Shown here: positions 1-23,270 of the stretch, one piece after another
Numbering within the stretch: position 1 is the first letter of the stretch
Layout: each line of letters begins with the position of its first letter
Assembly: GCF_040807025.1 (NCBI RefSeq)
Contig: NC_090964.1
Location: forward strand, 6,875,214 to 6,939,213
From: Struthio camelus
Lineage: Eukaryota > Chordata > Aves > Struthioniformes > Struthionidae
Reading direction: 5' to 3'
DNA: 64,000 nt
Made by a program: the position numbers and the translations under genes
Notes under the pieces: model-generated
The model's database searches: none
What the model saw: only the letters and a program-made list of their open reading frames with translations
Told to the model about the DNA's origin: nothing

Positions 1-1081
<1,081 letters not shown>

Positions 1082-1955
1082 CAATATCTTTTGCTGTCAG
1101 CCTTCTCCTCTGCTTCAACACAGGTTGCGTAGCTTCTACTGATCCCGGAGGGAAAGTGATGTCTCGTCGTATCATGGGAGGCTGTACGGCTGCTGGTGTT
1201 ATATGCGAGGCAGGGACTGGTGGTCCGGCCTTCTGCATTTTCATCCCCGAGTGCAGGAATGGAGATTTACTAGGAGAAGTGCGGTTCTCCAGAGGTCTGG
1301 GCAGAGGTGCTGGGCTGGATACCTGAGGAATGTGATTCTGCATGCTAGGAGGGGTCTGGTAGTTAGATTGGGGGGGCCTAGTCATTGCGGGTACGGGGGC
1401 AGAGGGACCATAAGGAGGTTGCCGGTTCCCGTGGGAAGGCCACGGTCCCTCGTGGTTTACCCTCTGATCTGAATGCAGAATTTCATCTGTTCGAGTCACT
1501 CCGTGATAAGCAGGCCCCTGCGGTGCAGAGCCAGTGCTCTGCCGATTCGGATAGCTGTACCCTATTTCGTTGCGCCCTTGCCACATGGCGCCCTGCTGCG
1601 GGCCCTCTGGAGTAGACTGTATGGGGCCACCCATCATCTGAGGAGGCATGTTCTGCTGAGCATTGGAGCCTGGAGGAGCCGAGACCCTGTCTCTGCCAAA
1701 TTGGAACGGGAACTGGTTCTGCGGCCCTCCGGCAGATCGGCGGTCAGCAGCAGGGTATGTACTCCCATACTGGTTATACAAGTCCTGCTGGGGAGACGGC
1801 TGTGCAGTTTGCTGCTGGCTCGGTTGCTGGGTCTGTGCTGGAGGCAGCTGCTGCTGCGTCTGCCCCTGCCCGGCGCTGTACGGTACATTGTACATCTCCC
1901 CTTCGTGCCGCTTGGCAGGCGGGCCGTAGCTGCCGTCCATCGGTCGCTTGTAATT
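1082..1955 (-). CDS. ARID1A: ARID1A coding exon 18 (residues 1383-1674), contains NLS
   Basis: Opens with [20 protein letters not shown], the nuclear localisation region. It continues through [40 protein letters not shown] and [20 protein letters not shown], and ends RRRLTAKDI plus one base. It is 874 bases, six codons shorter than human; the differences fall in Gln/Ala-rich stretches. Acceptor GTAG at 1956-1959, donor GTAAGG at 1081; phase 0 to 1. The open frame continues about 100 bases past the donor into intron 18, which should not be read as coding. Confidence 0.96.
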
Positions 1956-3532
<1,577 letters not shown>

Positions 3533-3622
3533 TTACCCTTCCGATCAGAAGCATTTTTCACTTTAACACTCTCCAAGCTCCCAAAGTGGGAAGAGCTGTT
3601 TGGGGCAATACCCTACACAGAC

Positions 3623-3757
3623 CTTTGCTGCTGCTGCTGCTGCTGCTGCGGGTAGCGGCTAGGAGAATACATCCCCGACTCAGGGGTGGAAGGCATGATG
3701 TTTGGCTGTGGAGTTCCAGTAGCTAAATTGCCCTCAGGTCCCATGCCAGGCTCCGTC
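3623..3757 (-). CDS. ARID1A: ARID1A coding exon 16 (residues 1305-1350), poly-Gln
   Basis: Encodes [20 protein letters not shown], then [12 protein letters not shown] and eight Gln. The Gln run is seven CAG codons and a CAA at 3624-3647, so it is a short interrupted triplet tract and not an expansion. It is 135 bases, phase 2 to 2. Acceptor GTAG at 3758-3761, donor GTCTGT at 3622, a less typical donor than its neighbours. Confidence 0.94.
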
Positions 3758-3917
3758 CTACATAGAAACAGAGAAAAAAAAACCCACACATGCACGTAAA
3801 TTCACCCTTGCTCCTCAAACGGAAAAAGGACGGTCAGGAAAGTCACTGTAGTGATGAGAGGGTAATCGTTTCTCATGAGTCAAGCAAATCAGGGTCTCAC
3901 TGGTTTCAAGTACCCAC

Positions 3918-4068
3918 CTCACTCTGTCGTAAGGACCTCCGTAGGAATAGTGTTGCCGCTGTCCCATGGCCATGTTACCCATCCCTGGACCTGCAGCACG
4001 ATTGTAAGGGTCACCCATACCACTGTTGGGGCCCTGCCCTGAGGACATGAAGGGATCGCTTCCTGGAG
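3918..4068 (-). CDS. ARID1A: ARID1A coding exon 15 (residues 1255-1305)
   Basis: Encodes [20 protein letters not shown] through YGGPYDRVR. It is 151 bases, equal to human, phase 1 to 2. Acceptor TTTCAG at 4069-4074, donor GTGGGT at 3917. Confidence 0.95.
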
Positions 4069-4217
4069 CTGAAAGATTGAAAGAAGGATCAACAACACGT
4101 ATCCTACATCTACACTAGAGCCATATCCCTTCTTCTGTGGGAAGAAGGGCAAGTAGAAGGTCTCACTACTCCTACAGCCTATTCCGGCCTGCAGCCAGAT
4201 ACAGGGATTAGCACTCA

Positions 4218-4953
<736 letters not shown>

Positions 4954-5533
4954 CTAGCATGAACAGCTCTGCACCTGACAGATGCAATTCAGAACCTCGG
5001 GAACAGAGAGTGACAAGTCTGCGAAGGCAGTAACAGATGAAACACGTCCAAAAGACAAGGAGCTCAACACTGCAGGAACGTACCGCTGGGCTAGACTTCC
5101 CAGAAGAACCATGTACAGTAATGCAGAGCTGAGAGGACATGCTCATTTTCACTATGCCTTCATTCTTAACTATGTTCCCTTTTAGGCACCGTGCCACCGC
5201 AGTGGTCTCGTTCCCCAGGCTACCTAGCTTCAAAGGGTGATGCTCTACAGCATACCAAGAGGAGGGGAATATGTTGCTTCCTCTCAAGTGGCAACCACGG
5301 ACCCACCGCCTTCACGTTCTCTTTCTACCCAGGAAGGAAGGTTGGGTTTGAGCCCTCTCCTGCAGTCTCACGTTCTCTCTGAGTGATGGAAAACTCCAGT
5401 ACTTCAGCTGAAGTCACTAAGCAACTCTGAACAAGGCTCCTGTCCGCTGTGCCCTTCCAGCAGGGTTAATTCATGCAGGTAAATTCAAGCACCACTCCCA
5501 AAGATTCCTGGAACAGGGAATGCCGGAGATGCC

Positions 5534-5561
5534 GGATCTTTCACTGAGGATCTTTCACTGA
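5534..5561 (+). repeat. 14-base perfect tandem duplication
   Basis: GGATCTTTCACTGA occurs twice, back to back. A recent small duplication in intron 12. Confidence 0.9.
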
Positions 5562-8548
5562 ACGACAAAACCCGTCCAGCAAGTTCTCCGGCTCTGTGTT
5601 AAGTTGCTTTACCCTACAGTAAGCTTTCAGCAAAAATCCCAGGCCGTCATGTGTAATCCAGCTGTGCCGCCAGCTCTAGGAGCTCTGCTCTGCCCCTGGA
5701 TCGCTGTGGCAGTGTCAGCTCTCAGGTTCTTGCAGCTGGCAAGAGCTGAACTCTTAATTAATGTTTCCATTAGTTACCAGCCCCAGCACCCGATATCCCT
5801 CAGCTTCAGTCCTGCTGGTTGATGAGTCATTTCAGCTATTCATTAAAATCCTCCAAGGTCACGTCCAGGCCATGTTTGTTTACACCCCACCTTCCTGGCA
5901 CCCTGTCCTCTGCTCCGCAACTCCCTCCCAGCCCGGGGAGGTCTCAGGAGAAGGAAGGGCAGAGGTGAGCTCAGTGGGGAGCTTCATTCATGAGCCTTCC
6001 CCGGCGCTCTCCGTCCCCAGGCAGCAGCGGTTCAGTTCCCCTCCTTCCCCCAGGAATTCGCCGCTCCCCTCTGCCACGTTACAAGCGCTTGGCATCGGCA
6101 GGAAGAGGCCTTGAGACATTCCCCGCGTCGCTGCCATTTGGTGTTTGTCCCCACCCCCTGCTGTCCCTCCCACTCACAAATTTACACACAGTTGGAGCCG
6201 GGCCAATTCCATGCTCTGGGAATTAAAACCCTACAGCAGACTGATTACGCCTCCCCGGGGACACGCTGCTGCTCACAAGAGGGACCCAAGAAGGTTTGCA
6301 GGAAACCCGTGCTGAGAGCCCGCAAGGCAATACCCAGTCCACTTCAGACAAGGCCTTCCTGTAAACGCTTCTGGTTTTTGGAGGGTTACGAGCGCACACA
6401 AGTGCACGGAAAGCAGCTTTGGCACCGCGAGCTTTCCCCAGCTAATCGCTCAGCAAAGTCTTCAGATGCTCCACAGTTACAGAAAGTGGTATTTAATGCA
6501 GCATCAGACACCGTCATCTTCATAAAGTTACGCAAAAGTTCATTTTTACAACTGAACGGGCTGGAATGAAGCGTAAGCCAATCCAAACAGGTTATAAAGT
6601 CTGCAAGGAGAGCAAAGCACACCTCTCTATGTGGGATGGCTTAGAGCCCTTCATCCAAAGGACGGGGCTTCAAGATGCCCCACTCAGCTTTCAGGTAGCG
6701 ACGTTATTCTCCGGCAAACGTGATTCCTTGGGAGACAGGCCTCTGCGTGTGCAAGGCTGGAGGATGCTTCCTTAGAGGGGCTTCAGCAATCCTTGGAGCA
6801 GGAGTGCTCCTTAGGACTCAGTGCTCCTCTCAGGCTCTGAAGTCCGGAGCTGAGGCTGAGAGCGCAACTCACTTTGTACACAACCTCCTCGGTTGCTGCT
6901 GATCCAGGGGAGCAAAAGAGAGGAGGAAAAGAAAAGCGAAGGAGTAGCACGAACAAGCAGAGTTATGTGGCTGAAAGGAGCACAGCAACCAGCCGTGCTT
7001 CAGTGCTGCTTCTGCCCATTCCCAGTTGCAAAAGTCTGGACTAAGACAAGTGCAGAGAGCAGTTTAAATGGGAAATGCAGAACAGTCCTCTCATTGCAGG
7101 AATCAAACCTATGGACTTAGTCAACAGAGCTGCACAGATGCACAGTTTGGGGTAGCAACCCTGCAAATTCCCTACTGCTGAAGTGCTGAAGCAAGAGCTC
7201 AGTCTTACCACAGCCCTGGAAAGAGGTCTCGGGACTATCATTTACCACCACATTAGCTAAAACAAAATAAGAATTGATACATCATCTAATTCATTCTGGC
7301 AGACACCTGGTGCTACAAGAAGTTTTAAGCGGCTTCCCAAATGCCTCAGCCCTATCCAAATAAACTCCAAATGCTCTTAACATCTTCGTTCCTCTACCTA
7401 GTATCTCAGTTGGCAAGAAAGAGTTTTTAGAAAGAAAGCGGTAAGGGATCTGTCATCTAAGTTTAGGTGGAACTCAGACACTAAATTAGACAGAAGTTTA
7501 GTCTAACGACACAAAAGTCATTTTATTCTGAAGAATACACCAAGGCTGAATCCACACTGGGACGGGTTTCCTGACTAGTGGAAAGACATTACTTAGTCCT
7601 TAAAAAAAAGAAAAACTAACCAAATTAAAAAAAAAAAAACCTCTTTGACTGAGGGGACAGATAAACATAGCTGCCAACAGAATGGTGATATTCGGACAAG
7701 CACGCTGTCGATCAGGAGGTTAGCAGGACTGAGATGCAGCTGCAGTACAATCAAAAAAAAAAAAAAAAAAGGTTCGTTATTCCACTCCTCAGGAGCTAGA
7801 CGGAGATCCCACGTCTCAGAACCAAAAAGGCATTTTTTCCAAACGTTAGAGGAACTTCAAAGCAGACAACATTTTTATTTCACCTACATGAACTGGCTCG
7901 CCAACCAGAAAAGGCATCTGAGGGTTTTGCTTGTAAGACAAACTGGAAAACTGAAGCTTAAAGGCTTGGCAAGTTCAGCAGCAATTTAAGCAAAGAACTC
8001 AATGCAAACGAGACAGGAAAAATCAGACTTCCGGAAGACAAGAGCGTATAAAGTGCACCGCTAGCCCGGCTGTTTTCTACTTTGGGGAGGAAGGGGGCAG
8101 TTGTTTTAATAAATCTGAACTGGACACTACGCTTCAATGTTCAGAAACCAGAGATCCCAATTAAATTTGAAACAAAAGCATAAAGATTAATGAATTCCTA
8201 ACTTTTAAAAAGTTCATTTTAAAGGTCTCAAATCCCAGAGCATCCAACTCTGGACAGGCTTACAAAGGTCTCTGGGCACAGAGCCTCGGAAAAGCCTCAC
8301 TGTCTCCTGCTAAACCCAGAAAGAAGTAATTCACGAGGAAGGTGAGCACACACCCACGTCAAGCATTTACTGCCAGAAGGTAGTACTTGCATAGTCAAAG
8401 CAAGCACTGCTTTTCTAGAAGGTTCCTAAAGCTAAGCAGCAACAAGGTCTGCTGCTAGAATATGCAGAGATCGCCTCAAAAAGTTGACTTCAGACTTCTC
8501 TCTCCACCAGACACTCATACAGCAGTGATGCATTGGTAAGCAGAGAGC

Positions 8549-8582
8549 GTGTGTGTGTGTGTGTGCGCGCGTGTGTGCGTGT
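8549..8582 (+). repeat. GT/GC dinucleotide microsatellite
   Basis: About 34 bases of alternating purine and pyrimidine: GT repeats interrupted by GCGCGC. This composition favours left-handed DNA. It lies in intron 12. Confidence 0.9.
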
Positions 8583-8854
8583 AAATATGTATATATTTAT
8601 GTTTTTACTTTTTTAGAACTGAGTACATACATGGGTGGGAAAGACAAAAACTGAACTACAGCCAACAAGAGGCTTGACTTGTTCCTAGTATCATTCACTC
8701 ACACATTATGAGAGAATTTAATCTTCACCATCAACAAGAGATCTGATCAAGAACAGACATGGGGACTTTGTAGAAGGTTGCAACCAGCCTGGCCCACAGC
8801 ACGGGGAGCGAGGCCTGCAGGGTGCCACCGATCCCCTGGTTCAGACAGTCATCA

Positions 8855-16150
<7,296 letters not shown>

Positions 16151-16466
16151 CTGGTCTGGATGGAGTTGGCAGCAACATGCATGGCGGCAGCAGCTACTTC
16201 TTGTGCTTTGCGGTTCATGCCACCTGGTGGGGGGCACATCCCTGTGCCCACCTGAGGAGGCATATTCGCCATGTTAGGTCCATAAGGTCTGTTTCCCATG
16301 GTCGCATGGCTCATCCTCCCTGGGGGAAGCCCACTGTATGGTGGCACACCAGTCTGCCCATGCATCTGGCTCCCTGCTCCCATTGGGTTCATGCTTCCTC
16401 CCATTCCTGGACTGGGGTAGTTGGCATTGGACATAGCATTGTAGTTTGGCTGCCTGGGATAACCTC
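16151..16466 (-). CDS. ARID1A: ARID1A coding exon 8 (residues 823-928)
   Basis: Encodes [20 protein letters not shown] through [13 protein letters not shown], including [20 protein letters not shown]. It is 316 bases against 313 in human; the extra codon lies in the Ala run before MHVAANS. Acceptor TTAG at 16467-16470, donor GTAAGG at 16150; phase 1 to 2. Confidence 0.96.
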
Positions 16467-17092
16467 CTAAGGAGATAAAAAGAGGGGAAGACAACATCAT
16501 TCAACTAGTTAGTTTATGAATCACTACAAAAATCTTCAATCAGCAAATATTTAAAGATCACTAACAGAGATGAGGGGGAGTGTTAACACCTCAACAAAAA
16601 GTCAAAGTACTTGGATATAAGCCACATAAAATGTGTTTTGACACAGCCAAGTAACAACATCGATTCAAAAGCTGCCTGAGACTCTCCCAAACCTCAACAG
16701 AGCAGAGTGAGCTAAACGATCCAGGACAGGATGTAGAAAACTCACTTAACCCTTTCCAAAACATGCAACACTACCAAATTTCTTCCTCTCCAAAGAGGAA
16801 TGGATCTTCTCTACTGCACTGGAGGCACTACCAACAGCTTTTTAAACCAGGAGGAAGGATCCTGCATTTAAAAGTGCAACTAGCCCTGAAAGCAACGTAT
16901 TTCATCAATCTCAAATACGATACACAAAGCACTGTTCCTTCCAGCTGATGAGCGCATTGTTTTGCATTACCCACACGTTAAGAGGAGACAAACAAACGCT
17001 GTTTTTCACAGACAACAGATATTACAGTAGACACATAAGTCTTGCAGATTTCTGAGCTCAGCTGCCACCTCGAGGAGCTCTCTGCATCTCAC
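16467..17092 (-). other. ARID1A: Intron 7
   Basis: 626 bases, GTGAGA donor and TTAG acceptor; no element recognised. Confidence 0.9.
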
Positions 17093-17260
17093 CTTGAGGT
17101 CCGTATTGCCCGCTCTGGGGTCCGTAGCTCCCCATGGAGTTCTGCTGGTATGCCCCCATTCCAGCGTGCATCTGTCCTCCAGAAGACTGCCGGGGAGATA
17201 AGGCTGAGCCGGGCTGAGGCGAGCTGTACTGGGGCATCTGAGGGTTCCTCTGCAGGTAAC
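17093..17260 (-). CDS. ARID1A: ARID1A coding exon 7 (residues 767-823)
   Basis: Encodes [20 protein letters not shown] through [13 protein letters not shown]. It is 168 bases, equal to human, phase 1 to 1. Acceptor CCAG at 17261-17264, donor GTGAGA at 17092. The frame has no early Met, so this exon was found by translating directly. Confidence 0.95.
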
Positions 17261-17951
17261 CTGGCCACCAGAGAGCGGAGCAGACAATTGTTAGTGCAAC
17301 TATTCAGAGGTACCACTGGACACACGTTCTTAGGCAGCAGCGTTCCCCACGACCCACCAACAAAATCTTTCCAGCAACAGCCTAGACAGATTTTACAGCA
17401 GTTGCTAGTAAGGAGCCCATTTTATCCAGCAGGACAATATACTCAATTTCCTGTTTTTTGCCAGGGAAAAGCTAGTATCACAGGACTAGACAGCACAACC
17501 CGGCAAATCCGCGTTTCTTCCTTTTTTAAAAGGTGACAACTATATACTTTCAGCCGTAACAGCTGAAATTATACACGTTCTCCACCCCTCCCCCAACCTT
17601 ATTCTCTTCTGGGGCAAAGGCACACGTACTGTTGCAAGCAGTCCCCATTTTGAAGTATAAGGTCACGGATCTCGGACAAGCAACGTTCAGAGGAATTGTG
17701 TTTCAAAAGCCAGAGAGAGCGCCTTACAAGTCAAACCACTAGCTTGGATGAAACGTTAAAGAGACTAAAGGATGGCCAGCAGCTGAATTTACTGCAGTGT
17801 GCCTGAAGCACTTGCAGCTTATAAAGCTGGGGCAGCTTTTTTAGCACTATCTCACCACAGAATCCATGTCATCAAGCCAGGTAATTTTTGATTACGTGTC
17901 TAGCTTTACAAACAGCTCTTTTAGTTAAATCTTTTAACTCCTGTCACACAC
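17261..17951 (-). other. ARID1A: Intron 6
   Basis: 691 bases, GTGTGT donor and CCAG acceptor; no element recognised. Confidence 0.9.
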
Positions 17952-18041
17952 CTCGATCTTGCGCTATGCTTGACTGGTTCATGGAAGGATGCATGATACT
18001 GTCCGACTGGCCACTAGGCGGTCGGGGTGGCATCTGATTGC
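17952..18041 (-). CDS. ARID1A: ARID1A coding exon 6 (residues 737-767)
   Basis: Encodes [20 protein letters not shown] through [10 protein letters not shown]. It is 90 bases, as in human, with split codons at both ends (phase 1 to 1). Acceptor ATAG at 18042-18045, donor GTGTGT at 17951. Confidence 0.95.
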
Positions 18042-18740
<699 letters not shown>

Positions 18741-21700
18741 CTACCACCATGAAAGAGTGCATTTCTCCCTTAGGCTCACTACAAATAGAAATCAATGAAC
18801 CCGGTTCATGTTACTGTCAGTTACGAAGCTGCCGCACCGATTGAGGTAACTGCCAGATGTGTCTTATCCCGCTGCCTGTTCCTGAACCCACGAGTTTCCT
18901 AGCTAGTTTACCGGGTGCTTGCTGATGGTCCAGGCAACTGGCCAATTCTCTTATTTCCTTCTTTTAACTCAGTGTAGAAGCTAGAAATTACAGAATGCAT
19001 CAACGATACACGTAAAACTGCAAGCAGGGGAGACGGTCCACGCGATCACGACTTGGAAGAGAAACGCGGCTCGGCCTCTGAAAGGCAGAGAACTCCTGCC
19101 TCCCCGTAATTAATTCATAAACCTCAGATGAGCTGGGAAACTACTCACTTGAGATGGATAAAAACAAACTAAATACAGAGATTTAAAAGAAAACCGTAAA
19201 GCATTTTTCAGGGTTCCCACTTCCTCTTCTTCAGAGATAGCCGAAACTAGCAATTACAATGTCAGCTTTAAACTTCAGCTTTTCTTTAAGGTAAGCCTAT
19301 AAAATACCTTTCCGAGTGCATGTATCCACCCTGAAAAAGAGCAGCATGAAAAGCCTGTTTAAGAGAGCTGAAATCTCCAATTGCCACAACTGGGGCTGCA
19401 AAACTACAGCACCAAAAATCAGCCAGCGAGCCAGTGAAATGGGGACACTTCCAAGCAGATGTCGCGCAAATTCAACATGTGCAATTGCACTGGCTGCTTG
19501 GTAATACGGTGCATCATCTATTCAGACTTGGCCTGGAGTAAATGAATGAGTTACAGTCCAAGACCAAGGCAGATGAATAGGCAGCAGCGGCACATTTGAA
19601 CAGAACACCAGGAAGTCAGAACTATTCCAGTGATTAGATAAAATCTCTGCCAGAGATTTAGAGAATCGCAGCAGTTGAAGAAGTGGCAGGCCCAAGCTCA
19701 CCCAGACTTCACCTACCCTTTTTCAAGCCTGCCAGAGCAATCAACCCTGGATGAGAAGCGCTCTGGCCTGAGCCCTGAAGTCACTTCAGATCTGAACAGA
19801 ATTCAGCTGACCAGCATGAACAGAGCCAACCTCATTTCAAACACCACGCAGAAAGGCTAAGCCAACTGATAAATAACTCGGGCGCTCTGGTCTCATTTAC
19901 ACTGACTGGATGAGTCCTTGTTTAGCAGCAGTTCAGATAACACTTCCCCAGCTCCGTGCAGCGCAGAAGGACCTCAGACACAAGATACTGCAAAGTTATC
20001 GGCCTTCAGAAGCAAGCAAGAGCCCTATCACTCTGTAAGACCTGTCTGCCAGGTGATGTGTGAAAAGGCTCTGACAGCATGTCCCAACATCTCAGCTGGA
20101 GAACACTACTTCACCACATCTTAGGAAGCGGAAAACTGAAGTAACATCGGAATCAAAAAGCCCCAGCAGATATCCAGCCACCTCATTATACTCATTGGAT
20201 AGACGATGACATTCAGAAGGACAAGCAAATGGGAGAGTTGGGTATCAGCTGGATGGCATGCAGACGTCTGTTGCAACAGTGCCATCTTGTCTGCTCTAAC
20301 AGTAGAAGTTGGTCAAAGTGCTTCTAACAAATGCTGGCAAACACTACGTTTGAGCTGCAAACACCAGACCCTTGGTGGGATGACTCAGTGCATAGTATGT
20401 CCTTCCTCCCTTTCCATTACTGCTTCTGTTTGGGAGATCATTTCCTGCAAGACAGTCTCAGAGGTGTATCTGCTTACTGCTGCAGTATTATCTTCCTGAG
20501 GAAAAAAGCTTTATTTCAACGAAAGCTACAAAATTGCAGACAAAGTCTAAAAACAATGTCTATGAGAACCTACTATCTGCGTCACCTTCCTACTGTAGCA
20601 TCAAAAGCGCCGCTGGTTCATGCAGCTACTTCTTTTTCTATAGACAACTTTGACAAAACCCTCATTCCTACTGCAAAGCCATCTGAAGTGGGAGTAAAGG
20701 GACAGTATTTCCAATACTTTGCATTAAAAAACATCAACCAACACAAACAGCGAAGAGCAAAAAGCTCCTCTCCCCTCTGCAACTCCTATTTAAGAGGGAG
20801 ATTAATCACACCTAACTTCAGCCATTGGTGTAAGCTATGCATCACAGTCCCCCGCTAGTGAGAGGGATTCGTAATGTCCAGAAGCCAATTCAGTCCAACC
20901 TGAAACTATTTCTAATGGCCTGGCATTTTCCTGAAATACTTGAAGCTACTTTTAGGCTGAATCACCAAATGCGTCCAAACACTCCATTTTCGTTATGACA
21001 GAAATGAAGCTGGAGGCCAAAAACCCCTTTGCAGCTGCAAAATCCTCCACCATCACCAGCTTTGTCAGACCTGCGTCCGAGAACAAAGTACAGCACTTCA
21101 GAGCTGTTAAACCTTTACGCCAGAGGGGCAGAGCAGAGAGCTACTTAGATGAGCGATTTTAGGCTCAGTGGAAAAACACGTTATAAACGTACATGTGAGA
21201 CAGAATATCGGCATGAAAGGATGGGTAAAGAGCTAGTGTGCAAGGTGAAATGTCAAAGCTCCCCTCCATTATCAGGAGCACAAGGGAGGTGCTTCTGGCC
21301 TCCAAGAGGTAAAAGAGGGTGCTTGCCTCCTGGATCTGGGGAGGTCACTGTCTTCCATATGATACAAGCAATATTCATACACGAACCGGGCAGAACAAGG
21401 GACTATGGCTTGGTAATGCCAGGCAATGAACATATCTGCAACGTGGGAAATGAAGCAGCGTTAAAAACTGCTGGAACATTAACTCCCAAGTAACTAGATA
21501 AACATCTTTAAAGCTGGCGTCTTCGACCTGGCCTATGCATCAAAGTTTAACCTAAGTACTGCAAGTCATTTAAAAACATTCAGTTTTAATTAGGTGGGTT
21601 AATACAGGGTTGCTTTAGACATGCAAGCTAGGGCCCCTCTGCATTGCTAGCATACCATTGTGGACCTCACATATAGGAAGAGTAGGCATCCTAGCTTTAA

Positions 21701-23059
21701 GGCTTTGGATCAGACTCTCAGTCAGTGTAAAGGCGTTAAAAATGAATTACACGTAAACCCTCCACGGATGTCAGGGCAACGCGTAGGAACTGAAACGGGA
21801 CGATACCAAACAAATCACTAACTCGTGAGGCGACTTCCATCTCTAAAGTTTTGTCAAGTTTTATGAGCCCCAACAGCACCGTCACTCCCCAGTAAAGAAA
21901 GGCTCCACCAGCACAGCCGAATTTTTCTAAGTTTGTTACTCAGCTTCGAATCGTGCAGTACTGTAAAGTTCTCAGAAAGCGCGATTTCTACGAGGGAAAG
22001 GAGAGAAGCAGGGACCGAAACGCCAAAGCGCAAGCAGCTAATCAGCAAGGAGCCGTTTCCCTCCTATCAACGTATTTTCTCGGGATGCCAACCACCAAGG
22101 CACAGAGTGGTTTTTTTTAACTAGTCCTAAAGGACACTCTCAAACCCTGAATATCCCATTTACCGAGTTGCTCCACATACTAGGGGGAAAAAAATCTCGT
22201 TATAGACTGCTTTAAGGACAACTATAGCAGAGAAGTCCTGGAGAAAAAAAAAAAAATCACTCATTGGGATAGCGGAGCCTTACTGCCTTCGGTGGTTTAC
22301 GGATCAAGCCCGAAGAGGAGAAGGCCAGCGAGGTTTGCTTTGCCCCTGCAGAGCATCAGAGAGAGACCTGGAAAGAGGCAGCAGCACGAGGAGGGCTCTC
22401 CCCTTCCCTCCTCCTCGAGCGCAGCCAATCGAGCTGAGACAGGAGGTGAGCCTCAACAGCAGTAACTCTGCCAACTTGAAGGAAACGTCAGGGTCTGGAG
22501 AATTTCCTCACGTGTTTCCAATGTGTTTTTTATGCATTTTATTGCTCATCTGCCATGCAGATCAAAAACGCTGGAGGGATTCCAACTATTTCACACAGAA
22601 TCTCACACTCCAGGCTGGCTGCAGCCCCAAAGCCTGAGTTTCTTCACTTGAAATACTGCCCAGTGTTATTTTGGGATGTGACCTGATAGCGGAAGCCCAC
22701 AGGGACCCTGAAACGATAACCGTTCCAGCTGCGATTGGTTGCCCAACCCGCGCCGATGCCAGCATGGGTTTGTCAGCGCTGCTGACAAACAAGGGCTCAG
22801 CAGCTAACACCTCCTTTTCACGCCACAACAAAACCATGCCTGAAATCGCACAATCCGGTACCCAACCGAGGGGGCCGGGGAGTTTGGCTATCTCGGGGAA
22901 AGGGCTGCAAGTCCTGGCACGACCTATACAAGGGAGCTGGGTAGTCTGTGCTGCAAACAGCAAGGGTGCTTTTATATGAAAAGGGGAAGCACCATTTCAC
23001 TATCTGATACAAAGCTCATTTGTTAAGCAAACACAGAGATGAAACAAGGAGAAATACTT

Positions 23060-23270
23060 GAGATCAAGGTAAGACAACCCCGGAGGAGAGCAGGTCCCGG
23101 GCGGCCCTCTGGCCCGTGCCCGCTGAGCGGGGAGCGCAGGGAGAGGGGTCAGCAAGCGCGTCGCTCCCCTCCGCGGGGACTGCAGCTCCCGAACTACTTC
23201 CCTGCCCAGCTCCGGTGTAAGCGCACGTGGAAAGCGTGGGGCAAGAGGGAAGGAGCGTAGTCAGGCCGTA
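23060..23270. promoter_or_regulatory. Small CpG cluster in intron 4
   Basis: About 200 bases with local CpG enrichment, containing GCGCGTCG-type sequence and an ACTGCAGCTCCCGAACTAC stretch loosely like a ZNF143 site. It is much smaller than the main island. Regulatory role uncertain. Confidence 0.3.

Noticed and set aside
3624..3650. CAG repeat as a possible expansion
   Set aside because: Only eight Gln codons, ending in CAA, similar to mammals; a normal coding tract.
20331..20858. 175-codon open frame in intron 4
   Set aside because: No recognisable domain, no codon bias or splice context. Length is unusual but possible by chance in 64 kb.
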